From Billgrantia ethanolica (GTDB lineage Bacteria > Pseudomonadota > Gammaproteobacteria > Pseudomonadales > Halomonadaceae): a stretch of DNA of 64,000 nucleotides. How positions within the stretch are numbered: position 1 is the stretch's first letter; each line of letters starts with the position of its first letter. The notes beneath the pieces are model-generated. The model searched no databases. It worked only from the letters and a program-made list of their open reading frames with translations, and was not told the origin of the DNA. The translations under genes and the position numbers were made by a program. Shown here in pieces: positions 54,749 through 62,355 of this stretch. The DNA lies in contig NZ_JABFTX010000001.1 in the NCBI RefSeq assembly GCF_021404305.1, positions 1,302,001 through 1,366,000 of the forward strand. Direction: 5' to 3'.

Positions 54749-55657
54749 ATGCCTTACGACAATGCCATGACGGGTGGGGGGCTGAATGAGCCAATCGGCA
54801 TGCAGGATTTCGCTGAGCGCCTGCCTGGCGTCATCTTTCAGTTTCATCGTGACCCCACCGGTCACATGCACTTCCCCTACCTGGCCGGAAGCGGCACCAG
54901 CTTGCCTGGCATCGACCGTCAGGCCCTGGGCCAGGATGCGCGCCACATGCTCGACCGCCTGGATGCAGAGGACCACCCGCGGGTCATGGCCGCCATCGAA
55001 CGCTCGGCGCGCTGGCGCATTCCCATTGCCACCAAGTTCCGCATCCGTCTCTCGGGTCGTCGCTATCGTTGGGTTGCGCTGCGCGCTCAGCCAGAGGACG
55101 CTCCGACCGGTGTGCTCTGGCATGGCCTGATGATCGACATCACCGAACAGATGGCCGAAGAGGCAAGGCTGCGCAAACTCTCGGACACCGACGACCTGAC
55201 CGGCCTGGCCAATCGCCGGCGCCTGATGTCGCGTCTGGACGAGGAGATCGCCAGGAGCAACCGGCACGGCAGCCCGCTGTCGTTGATGCTCATCGACCTG
55301 GATCACTTCAAGCGAGTCAACGACACCTGGGGCCACCTGCAGGGCGACCAGGTACTCGCCGAGTTCGCCACCCTGTGCCATGAGATGCTGCGCGAAGAGG
55401 ACGTCATCGGTCGCTTGGGCGGCGAGGAGTTCGCTGTGGTCCTGCCGCTGACCCCGCTGGTTGCCAGCAGCCCCCTCGCCGAACGGCTGCGCCGCGAGAT
55501 TGCCGAGTATGACTTCGGTATTTCGTCGGGCCAACTCACGGCAAGCATCGGTCTGGCCGAATACCGCCTAGGCGAGCCGAGAGACGCCTTGATCGAGCGG
55601 GCCGACCGCAGTCTCTATGCCGCCAAACGCCAAGGGCGCAACCGCGTCGTCAGTTGA
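54749..55657 (+). CDS. PAS-GGDEF diguanylate cyclase (soluble)
   Basis: 302 residues. An N-terminal PAS-like domain (about 15-135, ending WHGLMIDITEQMAEEARLR) is joined to a GGDEF domain (about 140-300). The active motif is GGEEF (224-228), with an inhibitory RxxD (REED) five residues earlier, so it should be a product-inhibited c-di-GMP synthase. No membrane helix. It is monocistronic, upstream of a convergent membrane-protein gene. No sigma-28-type promoter is seen upstream. Confidence 0.92.
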   Translation: MPYDNAMTGGGLNEPIGMQDFAERLPGVIFQFHRDPTGHMHFPYLAGSGTSLPGIDRQALGQDARHMLDRLDAEDHPRVMAAIERSARWRIPIATKFRIRLSGRRYRWVALRAQPEDAPTGVLWHGLMIDITEQMAEEARLRKLSDTDDLTGLANRRRLMSRLDEEIARSNRHGSPLSLMLIDLDHFKRVNDTWGHLQGDQVLAEFATLCHEMLREEDVIGRLGGEEFAVVLPLTPLVASSPLAERLRREIAEYDFGISSGQLTASIGLAEYRLGEPRDALIERADRSLYAAKRQGRNRVVS

Positions 55658-55666
55658 GCAAAGCCT

Positions 55667-56278
55667 TCAGTTGGCGTTGCGTCGCGTTTGCCACCAGCCC
55701 ATCACGACATGCAGCGGCAGGTAAAGCACGAGTGGCCAGACCAAGGCCAGCAGGAGCAGGTACAGCCGCGGATCGGCCCAATGCTGCGGAGTGCCAAAAG
55801 GTCCATGCACCCAGTTGATGTTGCGCTCAGGCTCGCTGAAGAGATAAGTGAGCGGCAACAGCAACCAGGTCAGCAGCGTCTGCCATCTCAGGGCGCGAGG
55901 ATCATAGCCCAGCTTTAGCACGGCGTAGCCGGCGACCAGCGGCAAAATCAGGTGATAGAGCGACAGCACCCTGGCCAGCCAGGGATGCTCGGGATCGAGC
56001 ATGTACTCGGTGCCGCCGATCGGGTGCACCCCGGTCAACCAGGCCACGCCGACATCCAGCGACCACAAGGCCCCTACCAGCGTCACCGAGAGCCACTGCA
56101 TCGACAGCAGCAGACGGCTTTCCAGCCACAGGCCGAGCAGGATCAGGAAGCTGGCGACATTGCACAACCAGAAATAGTTCTGCACGCCCAGCATCGCGGC
56201 AAAGGCAGGCGCCCAGAACAGGATCCAGCCGGTGAACGACAGCTTGAGCCAGAGCGGCAAGGCGCTATGCTGATCCAT
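55667..56278 (-). CDS. Uncharacterised multi-pass membrane protein
   Basis: 203 residues from the ATG at 56278, with GGGAGG 9 bases upstream (an in-frame start at 56368 lacks this signal). About six hydrophobic helices are seen, rich in Leu/Trp, with loops such as SEPERNINWVHGPFGTP and HPIGGTEYMLDPEHPWLARV. I do not recognise the family and assign no function. It converges with the cyclase gene and is divergent from phhB. Confidence 0.75.
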   Translation of the reverse strand: MDQHSALPLWLKLSFTGWILFWAPAFAAMLGVQNYFWLCNVASFLILLGLWLESRLLLSMQWLSVTLVGALWSLDVGVAWLTGVHPIGGTEYMLDPEHPWLARVLSLYHLILPLVAGYAVLKLGYDPRALRWQTLLTWLLLPLTYLFSEPERNINWVHGPFGTPQHWADPRLYLLLLALVWPLVLYLPLHVVMGWWQTRRNAN

Positions 56279-56398
56279 TGAATATCGCCTCCCTGACGAG
56301 CCCCGTAGCGATGGGCGGGCCTTGGCTCGGCGCCCACCTTGACTACAGCGTAGCCTTACAGTGACCAACCGGGGCCAAGCGCCTCAGGAGAACCCGGC

Positions 56399-56737
56399 AT
56401 GACCCAACTCTCGCGTCAACCCTGCGAGGCCTGCCGCCAGCAATCCCCCACCGTGTCGGAAGCGGAAATCAAGCTGTTCAAACCCGAGGTGCCCGAGTGG
56501 CAGATTGTCGAACGCAATGGCATCATGCAACTTGAGCGGGTCTTTACCTTCCCCGACTTTCGTCAGGCACTGGCGTTCACCAATCGCGTGGGCGAGATTG
56601 CCGAGGCCGCCGGCCACCACCCGGCGCTCCTGACCGAATGGGGCAGGGTCACCGTCAACTGGTGGACCCACAAGATCAAGGGCCTGCATCGCAACGACTT
56701 CATACTTGCCGCCAGAACCGACGAGGTAGCGAAATAA
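56399..56737 (+). CDS. phhB: 4a-hydroxytetrahydrobiopterin (pterin carbinolamine) dehydratase
   Basis: 112 residues. The PCD signature [19 protein letters not shown] is present, with the conserved His pair and [11 protein letters not shown] at the C-terminus. It dehydrates the pterin carbinolamine formed by phenylalanine hydroxylase. The stop abuts the start of the aminotransferase gene, as in the Pseudomonas phhABC cluster, but no phhA hydroxylase gene is in the window. Confidence 0.94.
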   Translation: MTQLSRQPCEACRQQSPTVSEAEIKLFKPEVPEWQIVERNGIMQLERVFTFPDFRQALAFTNRVGEIAEAAGHHPALLTEWGRVTVNWWTHKIKGLHRNDFILAARTDEVAK

Positions 56738-57925
56738 ATGTTCGAACATATTGAGCGGGTCCCCGGGGACGCCATCCTCGGCCTGATCGAGGCCTTCAAG
56801 AAGGACACCAATCCTCAGAAGGTCGATCTCGGCGTTGGTGTCTACAAGGACGCCCAGGGCAACACTCCGGTGATGCGCGCCGTCAAGGAAGCCGAGGCCC
56901 TGCTGCTCAAGAACGAAACCACCAAGACCTACATCGGCTCCCACGGCGCGCCCCAGTACGGCGAAGTGGTTCTGCCCATGGTGCTTGGCAAGGACTCACC
57001 GGTGCTGGCCGCCAAGCGCGCCAGTGCCACGCAGTCCCCGGGCGGCACCGGCGCCTTGCGGCTGGCCGCCGACTTCATCAGCGCCCAGCTGCCCGGCAAG
57101 GGTATCTGGGTGAGCGACCCCACTTGGCCGAACCATCACGGCATCTTCACGGCTGCAGGTATCGAGCTGCACAAGTACCCCTACGTCGACGCCGAAAATC
57201 GCCTCGATTTCGAAGGCATGCTGGCAGCCGTCAAGCAGATTCCCGCCGGCGACGTCATCGTGCTGCACGCCTGCTGCCACAACCCCACCGGTTTCGACCT
57301 GGACCACGCCCAGTGGCAGCAGATTCTCGAAGTGGTACGTGAACGCAACCTGCTACCGCTGATCGATTTCGCCTATCAAGGTTTCGGTGAAGGCCTCGAC
57401 GAGGACGCCTACGGCGTGCGCCTCATGGCGGAAAACCTCGACGAAGTCATCATCACCAGCTCCTGCTCGAAGAATTTCGGTATCTACTGCGAGCGTACCG
57501 GCTGCCTGATCATGGTGGCGAAAAACAGCGAGCAGATGGAGAACGTGCGCTCCCAGGTGGCTATCGTGGCACGTGAGAACTACTCAAACCCGCCGGCCCA
57601 CGGCGGCGCCATCGTCAGCGAGATTCTGCACTCCGCCGAACTGGCCGCCCTATGGCGCGAGGAACTCACCGAAATGCGTGACCGCATCAATACCCTGCGC
57701 CGCGACTTCGTCGAGTCTCTCAAGCCCTACGGACTCGACCAGAAATACGCCTGCGTAGCCGAGCAGCGCGGCATGTTCTCCTATACCGGGCTCAAGCCCG
57801 AGCAGGTCGACCGCCTGCGCGACGAGTTCGGCATCTACATGGTGCGCTCGGGTCGCGCCAACGTGGCCGGCTTCTCCCACGAGAACCTGCCCTACCTGGC
57901 CAAGGCCATCGCCGCCGTCAACTAG
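56738..57925 (+). CDS. phhC: Aromatic amino acid aminotransferase (class I, TyrB/AspC family)
   Basis: 395 residues, the usual TyrB/AspC length. PLP-Lys is in SSCSKNFGIYCERTG; the cofactor and substrate sites include HACCHNPTGFDLD and the C-terminal Arg in MVRSGRANVAGF. It interconverts aromatic amino acids (or aspartate) and their oxo acids. Coupling to phhB supports an aromatic role, i.e. phhC/tyrB and not aspC, by inference. Confidence 0.92.
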   Translation: MFEHIERVPGDAILGLIEAFKKDTNPQKVDLGVGVYKDAQGNTPVMRAVKEAEALLLKNETTKTYIGSHGAPQYGEVVLPMVLGKDSPVLAAKRASATQSPGGTGALRLAADFISAQLPGKGIWVSDPTWPNHHGIFTAAGIELHKYPYVDAENRLDFEGMLAAVKQIPAGDVIVLHACCHNPTGFDLDHAQWQQILEVVRERNLLPLIDFAYQGFGEGLDEDAYGVRLMAENLDEVIITSSCSKNFGIYCERTGCLIMVAKNSEQMENVRSQVAIVARENYSNPPAHGGAIVSEILHSAELAALWREELTEMRDRINTLRRDFVESLKPYGLDQKYACVAEQRGMFSYTGLKPEQVDRLRDEFGIYMVRSGRANVAGFSHENLPYLAKAIAAVN

Positions 57926-57946
57926 GTAGCGCTCAGCCGATATCGA

Positions 57947-57969
57947 TGCCCCGGCCTCAGGCCGGGGCA
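57947..57969 (+). terminator. Strong GC hairpin between phhC and the Crp/Fnr gene
   Basis: A perfect 10-bp stem (57947-57956 with 57960-57969) has a 3-base loop and a short T run (GTCCGTTTC) after it on the plus strand. It lies 21 bases after the phhC stop and should terminate phhBC. Confidence 0.75.
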
Positions 57970-58000
57970 GTCCGTTTCAGACAACGGACAACGGCTTTCG

Positions 58001-58747
58001 TCAGCTTTCCTTGTCATCGAACAACGGGCGCATGTTCTCGATCACATAGCGATCGTCGAAGCCTGCCTCCTGCTTCAGCGCTTCCAGGTCGGGTATTTTC
58101 ACCTGATATCGCTCGCGGAACACCAGGCCATCGTCATTGAGCGCAGTAAAGGTTCGGCTGACGTGCACCGGGCTCAGTCCCAGCAGGTCCGCCAGAATCT
58201 CCTGTGATAGAGGCAGGCGCAGACTGTCACTGCCGTTGGCCTCGGTCTGGCGAAGGCGTTGAAACATCTCCAGAATGAAGTGGGCCAGCTTCTGGCGTGC
58301 ATTGCGGCGTGCCAGATTGACCAGGCGCTCGGTGAGCAGCACTTGCTGGCGGCTGGCGATAGCGAACAGGATGGAAGTCAGGGTGAACGACTGGCGAAAG
58401 ATATCGACCAGGTTGCGGTGAGGAAAGAAGCAGACTTCACCATCCTCGATCATCTGCACCCCGGCCAGGCGCTGGGAGAAGGCGAACTCGCGCAGTCCGA
58501 TGATGTCACCCGGCAGGTAGATCTCCAGGATCTGCCGAGTCCCGTTTTCCAGTTCACGATAAGAGAATGCCCAGCCATGCTTTAGCGTGCAGAATTCATG
58601 AGCCTCGTCTCGCTCCTCCCACAGGACGGTACCGGCCCGCACCGGCGTTGCGCTATCCTCCAGCCGGGCAAGCAGTTTGATGTCCTCATCCGACAACGGG
58701 TGGTAATAGCGGAAATGGCGAACGACACAGCTCTTCTCTGAGCTCAT
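58001..58747 (-). CDS. Crp/Fnr family transcriptional regulator
   Basis: 248 residues from the ATG at 58747, with GAGGAG at good spacing. The N-terminal cyclic-nucleotide-type sensor fold (about 20-140) contains LPGDIIGLREFAF. The C-terminal HTH_Crp domain contains LPLSQEILADLLGLSPVHVS. The N-terminal Cys cluster that binds the Fnr iron-sulphur cluster is absent, so it is not an Fnr/Anr oxygen sensor; the ligand is unknown. It is divergent from the NCS2 permease gene and may control it, but this is inference. Confidence 0.9.
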   Translation of the reverse strand: MSSEKSCVVRHFRYYHPLSDEDIKLLARLEDSATPVRAGTVLWEERDEAHEFCTLKHGWAFSYRELENGTRQILEIYLPGDIIGLREFAFSQRLAGVQMIEDGEVCFFPHRNLVDIFRQSFTLTSILFAIASRQQVLLTERLVNLARRNARQKLAHFILEMFQRLRQTEANGSDSLRLPLSQEILADLLGLSPVHVSRTFTALNDDGLVFRERYQVKIPDLEALKQEAGFDDRYVIENMRPLFDDKES

Positions 58748-58807
58748 CGGAACTCTCCTCTCGATACAGACACAAGCCCACACACGTGAACACTCAGAAC
58801 CGTTGCA

Positions 58808-58880
58808 CAAGTATACGACAAAGGCAGTCTTGACCAATCAGTCAGATCCGGGCCAGACTGGACCCGCCTTGTATACAAAC
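58808..58880. promoter_or_regulatory. GTATAC palindromes in the regulator/permease intergenic region
   Basis: TTGTATACAA (58870-58879) is a perfect 10-base palindrome, and a second core GTATAC lies near 58813. They are about 57 bases apart, 22 bases and about 90 bases before the permease start. They look like operator sites. Confidence 0.5.
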
Positions 58881-58901
58881 CCAACACATAAGAGGCTCAA
58901 C

Positions 58902-60434
58902 ATGGCGGCTTCCCCTGTGCACTACCCCTGGTACAAGAAGGAGGACACCGACGCCTTCTTCGCCCTGTTTCAGAACAATATCGCCAACTTCGTCATCATT
59001 GCGATCACCATGTTGGGCATGGGGTTTCCTGCCTCCATCGTCTTCGGCCAGGTGCTGCCAGGAGCCGCCGTCGCCGTGATGGTGGGTAACTTCTACTATG
59101 CCTGGAGCGCGGCCCGCCTGGCACGCAAGGAAAATCGCAGCGACGTCACTGCCCTCTCCTACGGTATTTCCACCCCGGTGATGTTCGTCTTCCTGTTCGG
59201 CGTGTTGCTGCCCGCCAAACAGCTCACCGGCGATGCCACGCTGGCCTGGAAGGTGGCCGTGGCGGCCTGCTTCATCAGCGGCGCCATCGAGGCGGCCGTG
59301 AGCCTGGTCGGCCGCTGGGTCCAGTACCACTTGCCTCGTGCAGCCATGCTCGGCGCCGTCGCTGGGGTGGCGCTGACCTTCATCGCCGGCGAGATGCTGT
59401 TCAAGACGCTGGAAATGCCGGTCATCGGCCTGCTGGTGCTGGCAATCATCATCGTCGGCCTGGTGGCACGCGTTGCCATGCCATTCCGCCTGCCCACCTC
59501 GCTATTCGCCATCGTCATCGGTACCGCCATGGCCTACCTGATCGGCGATGCCGGCGGCGAGCGCTTCAGCGATGCCTTCACCCATCTGGGCTTCTATCCG
59601 TTGCTGCCCAACATGGCCTGGTTCGAGGGGCTGGGGCTGCTGTTCACCGGCATGTTGGCCGTACTCACGGTGGTGCTGCCGATCACGCTGTACAACGCCA
59701 TCGAGACCATGAACAACGTCGAGGCGATGGAAGCCGCGGGCGACAAGTATGATGTGCGCGAGTGCCAAGCCGTTGACGGCGCCGGTACCATGATCGGCGC
59801 ACTGTTCGGGGGCGTCTTCCCGACCACCGTCTATATCGCCACGGTTGGCGCCAAGTGGATGGGAGCGGGACGCGGCTACAGCATCCTCAATGGTGCGGTT
59901 TACGCCTTGGCCACCATGTTCGGCCTGATCGCCGCCCTGGCGGCCATCATCCCGGTCTCGGTGGTTGCCCCGATTCTGGTCTTCGTCGGCATGTCGATGA
60001 TCGCTACGGCCTTTCAGAGCAACGACACGCGCTACTATCCCGCCGTGGCGCTGGCCATGCTGCCCTACTTCGCCAACTATGTGATGACCCGCTTCAACAA
60101 CGCCGCCGGCGAGACGGTCGCAGGCATCTCGAGCGGTATCGTGCCGCTGGGCCAGGGGGCCATGTTCATGGCCATCTTCATCGGCGCCATGACCGTTTCG
60201 ATCATCGATCACCAGTTCCGTCGTGCCGCCGCTTTCGCCGGCGTCGCGGCCGCCTTCTCCTTCGTCGGCCTGATGCATGCGCCCAAGCTGGCCTTCAATG
60301 CGGCTTGGGACTTCACATTGGGCTACCTGGTGATGGGGGCGCTGTTCCTCTATTTCGCCTGGCAGCAAGAGAAGCTGGCCGCGCCACACTCAGCCAACTC
60401 CGCACCCAGCCGACACCCCTCCTCCGCCGATTGA
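58902..60434 (+). CDS. NCS2-family (AzgA-like) nucleobase permease
   Basis: 510 residues from the ATG at 58902, preceded by AGAGG. About 12-14 membrane helices are seen, with NCS2-like features: the early FALFQNNIANFVIIAITMLG, the DVTALSYGISTPVMF segment and the FGGVFPTTVYIATVGAKWMG segment. NCS2 transporters bring in purines, xanthine, urate or uracil using proton or sodium gradients. The exact substrate cannot be told from sequence. It is divergent from a Crp/Fnr-type regulator. A bidirectional terminator follows. Confidence 0.85.
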   Translation: MAASPVHYPWYKKEDTDAFFALFQNNIANFVIIAITMLGMGFPASIVFGQVLPGAAVAVMVGNFYYAWSAARLARKENRSDVTALSYGISTPVMFVFLFGVLLPAKQLTGDATLAWKVAVAACFISGAIEAAVSLVGRWVQYHLPRAAMLGAVAGVALTFIAGEMLFKTLEMPVIGLLVLAIIIVGLVARVAMPFRLPTSLFAIVIGTAMAYLIGDAGGERFSDAFTHLGFYPLLPNMAWFEGLGLLFTGMLAVLTVVLPITLYNAIETMNNVEAMEAAGDKYDVRECQAVDGAGTMIGALFGGVFPTTVYIATVGAKWMGAGRGYSILNGAVYALATMFGLIAALAAIIPVSVVAPILVFVGMSMIATAFQSNDTRYYPAVALAMLPYFANYVMTRFNNAAGETVAGISSGIVPLGQGAMFMAIFIGAMTVSIIDHQFRRAAAFAGVAAAFSFVGLMHAPKLAFNAAWDFTLGYLVMGALFLYFAWQQEKLAAPHSANSAPSRHPSSAD

Positions 60435-60439
60435 GTGAC

Positions 60440-60474
60440 AAAATACGGGGGCGCCGCAGCGCCCCCGTTTTCCC
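60440..60474. terminator. Bidirectional rho-independent terminator
   Basis: A perfect 9-bp GC stem (60446-60454 with 60459-60467, CGCA loop) is flanked by AAAA on the left and TTTT on the right. It ends the permease gene on the plus strand and the repeat-protein gene on the minus strand. Confidence 0.93.
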
Positions 60475-60511
60475 TTGAATGTCTTTCCATAGCTTGCCTT
60501 GCCGCTGAGCC

Positions 60512-61243
60512 TCAGTGGCTCTCGAAGGTGCCTTCCGTTTCCATGTCACCCTCGGCGGAGCCCCTGATGCGATCCCGGTTCGCTTCGATGCGGTCCTGCG
60601 CCGGCTCGGCGGCCCGCTCCATGGCGCGATCCAGCCCTGGGGCCTTGGTACGACTCTCGGTCTCGATATCCGTTTCCGCCTCGGCATCACTGTCCAGGTC
60701 GCCTTCGACCTCACCGTCCAGATCGCCCTCGACGTCACTGTCCAGGTCGCCTTCGACGTCACCCTCGACATCGCCGTCCAGGCCGCCATCGGCATCGCCG
60801 TCCAGGCCGCCATCGGCATCGCCGTCCAGAGCACCATCGGCATCGCCGTCCAGGCCGCCATCGGCGTCGCCGTCCAGGCCGCCATCGGCGTCGCCGTCCA
60901 GACCGCCATCGACATCGCCGTCCACGCCGCCATCGACACCACCGTCAACGCCGCCATCGACACCGCCGTCCACGCCGCCATCGACACCACCGTCAACGCC
61001 GCCATCGACACCACCGTCAACGCCGCCATCGACACCGCCGTCAACGCCGCCATCCACGCCGCCATCGACACCACCGTCAACGCCGCCATCGGCATCTCCT
61101 GCCTGGGCCAGTAACACTGAGCTGGATGCGCTCATCGAAGAAAAGGTGGAAAAGCCATCACCCTGTGTCTCGGCATGGAGTGAAGAGCCGGCCAGACCGG
61201 CAAAAATCAGGGCCATACTGGCAGTTAGTGTCTTGAGCTTCAT
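60512..61243 (-). CDS. Secreted Asp/Gly-rich tandem-repeat protein with DxDxDG motifs
   Basis: 243 residues from the ATG at 61243, with AAGGAGG upstream. A signal peptide of about 24 residues (MKLKTLTASMALIFAGLAGS, cut near LHA) is followed by a short Ser-rich segment. Then come a long run of GGVD tetrapeptides, five 8-residue LDGDADGG units, degenerate DSDVEGD/DGEVEGD units, and a charged C-terminal tail. DGDADG fits the DxDxDG calcium-loop pattern, so a calcium-binding, highly acidic secreted or periplasmic protein is plausible. I recognise no family. Other frames over the repeat are also open because the DNA period is 12 bases. Confidence 0.75.
   Translation of the reverse strand: MKLKTLTASMALIFAGLAGSSLHAETQGDGFSTFSSMSASSSVLLAQAGDADGGVDGGVDGGVDGGVDGGVDGGVDGGVDGGVDGGVDGGVDGGVDGGVDGGVDGGVDGDVDGGLDGDADGGLDGDADGGLDGDADGALDGDADGGLDGDADGGLDGDVEGDVEGDLDSDVEGDLDGEVEGDLDSDAEAETDIETESRTKAPGLDRAMERAAEPAQDRIEANRDRIRGSAEGDMETEGTFESH
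60672..61098. repeat. 12/24-bp tandem repeats within the Asp/Gly-rich gene
   Basis: The GGVD part (about 60910-61098) alternates two 12-base units to give a 24-base period. The DGDADGGL part (about 60770-60905) has a 24-base period. Both are multiples of three, so copy-number change keeps the frame. Confidence 0.9.
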
Positions 61244-61720
61244 AGCGCCTCCTTTCCCCGTTCTCGCTGGGGTCTTTTCAGTGAGAGTCCCTTGAGCGGT
61301 TCGTCGGGACGAAACCGCTTCCACCCTTACCTAGCGAGCGCCATGCCATGAGAAAATTTAATGCTTTAAAAACAGCAAACTAAAAACGAAACGTCGTTCG
61401 ACAACTGTATCATCCCCGTCGCTTGACGGCGTTTTCTGTCGCCGTAAGGAAACGCTCAACCCGTAGGGGCGGCAAAATCACCGGTTTGAAGGTAAGTCTC
61501 GCTGTCGGCTTATCCCGACAAAGCCCAGCGACTGCGCATCGGCATCGCTTTCGCAAATACGCTCACGGAGACCAAGACCCTGCTTGAATAGAACCTGCCG
61601 GAGAAGGCCTTGTTGTATTGGTAAGTACCTGTTTTCACGACGAGGGCGCACGGATGTCAGGTTGCGTGCAGAGAGCGGGAGCGCTGGCGTGATGAGGGGA
61701 AGATAAACGGCGGTGGGGAA
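61244..61720. other. Gene-free region upstream of the repeat-protein gene
   Basis: About 480 bases without a supported gene. The left part, AT-rich near 61350-61400, probably holds the repeat-gene promoter. At about 61495-61590 a 32-codon open stretch on the plus strand reads like protein (SAYPDKAQRLRIGIAFANTL) but lacks a start and is bounded by stops, so it may be a gene remnant. Confidence 0.45.
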
Positions 61721-61752
61721 AGCACAGCGGCTTCATTTTCATGAAGCCGCTG
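61721..61752 (-). terminator. Hairpin terminator of the Spy-like gene
   Basis: A perfect 12-bp inverted repeat (61725-61736 with 61741-61752, TTTC loop) lies about 45 bases after the Spy-like stop on the minus strand and is followed there by TGCTTTCC. Confidence 0.75.
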
Positions 61753-61795
61753 CCGGGACTCGCCGTTAGCGCGAGCCGCTTACTGGGTAAACCCG

Positions 61796-62272
61796 TTACT
61801 GGACGGGCTGGGCAGGCTGTTCGCCACCCTGCTGCTGCTGCATCTGACCCTGCAGGTCCTGCATTTGCTGCTGCTGCTGGGCGATTGCCTCGTCCAGGCG
61901 TTGACGCTGCTCATCGGTGAAAACCGCCTCGATACGCGACTGCAGCAGTACGGTCTCAGCAGTAATCTCGCCGGTCAGGTCGCCCAGCCGCGCCGCATCC
62001 TGACGGATGGCATTCTCATCGAAATCGGGGCCAACGTACTCACCGAGACGCGCCTGCAACGCTTGAGCCTCCTGCTCCTTGGGTGCCAGCTGGCTCTCCG
62101 CCTCGTCGAGCAAGCCACGGATTTCCTGCTGCTGGTTCTCGTCCAGATCGAGCAACTGATCGAGCTGATCCACCTGGTCGCCCTGGGGCGGAGCCTGCAT
62201 CTGCTGTGCTGCCGCAGCGCCAGCGATGCCCAAGGTGAGCGCGAGAGTTGCCACAAATTTGGTGAGCTTCAT
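61796..62272 (-). CDS. Spy/CpxP-like periplasmic protein
   Basis: 158 residues with a Sec signal peptide (ending GIAGAAAAQQ) and GGAG before the ATG. The mature protein is helical and Gln-rich. It resembles the Spy/CpxP/LTxxQ group in size, order and patterns (LLDLDENQQQEIRGLLDEAE and FTDEQRQRLDEAI). Such proteins are periplasmic chaperones or stress sensors. The match is by pattern only, so the assignment is moderate. Confidence 0.65.
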   Translation of the reverse strand: MKLTKFVATLALTLGIAGAAAAQQMQAPPQGDQVDQLDQLLDLDENQQQEIRGLLDEAESQLAPKEQEAQALQARLGEYVGPDFDENAIRQDAARLGDLTGEITAETVLLQSRIEAVFTDEQRQRLDEAIAQQQQQMQDLQGQMQQQQGGEQPAQPVQ

Positions 62273-62355
62273 TGATTACTCCATTCCATCAGAGTTGCTT
62301 TCATGGCTCGTGCCGGTCGAGCCACTACGTCCTTACCCTGACAACACATAGCGCA

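Noticed and set aside
60700-61100. Could the tandem repeats be a CRISPR array
   Set aside because: There are no unique spacers. The units are contiguous 12/24-base repeats that translate as an in-frame protein with a signal peptide.
60435-61295. Plus-strand 286-codon frame full of PSTPP repeats, and further frames over the same repeat
   Set aside because: The 12-base period of the minus-strand repeat gene opens several frames. The minus frame alone has a signal peptide, a strong ribosome binding site and a matching terminator.
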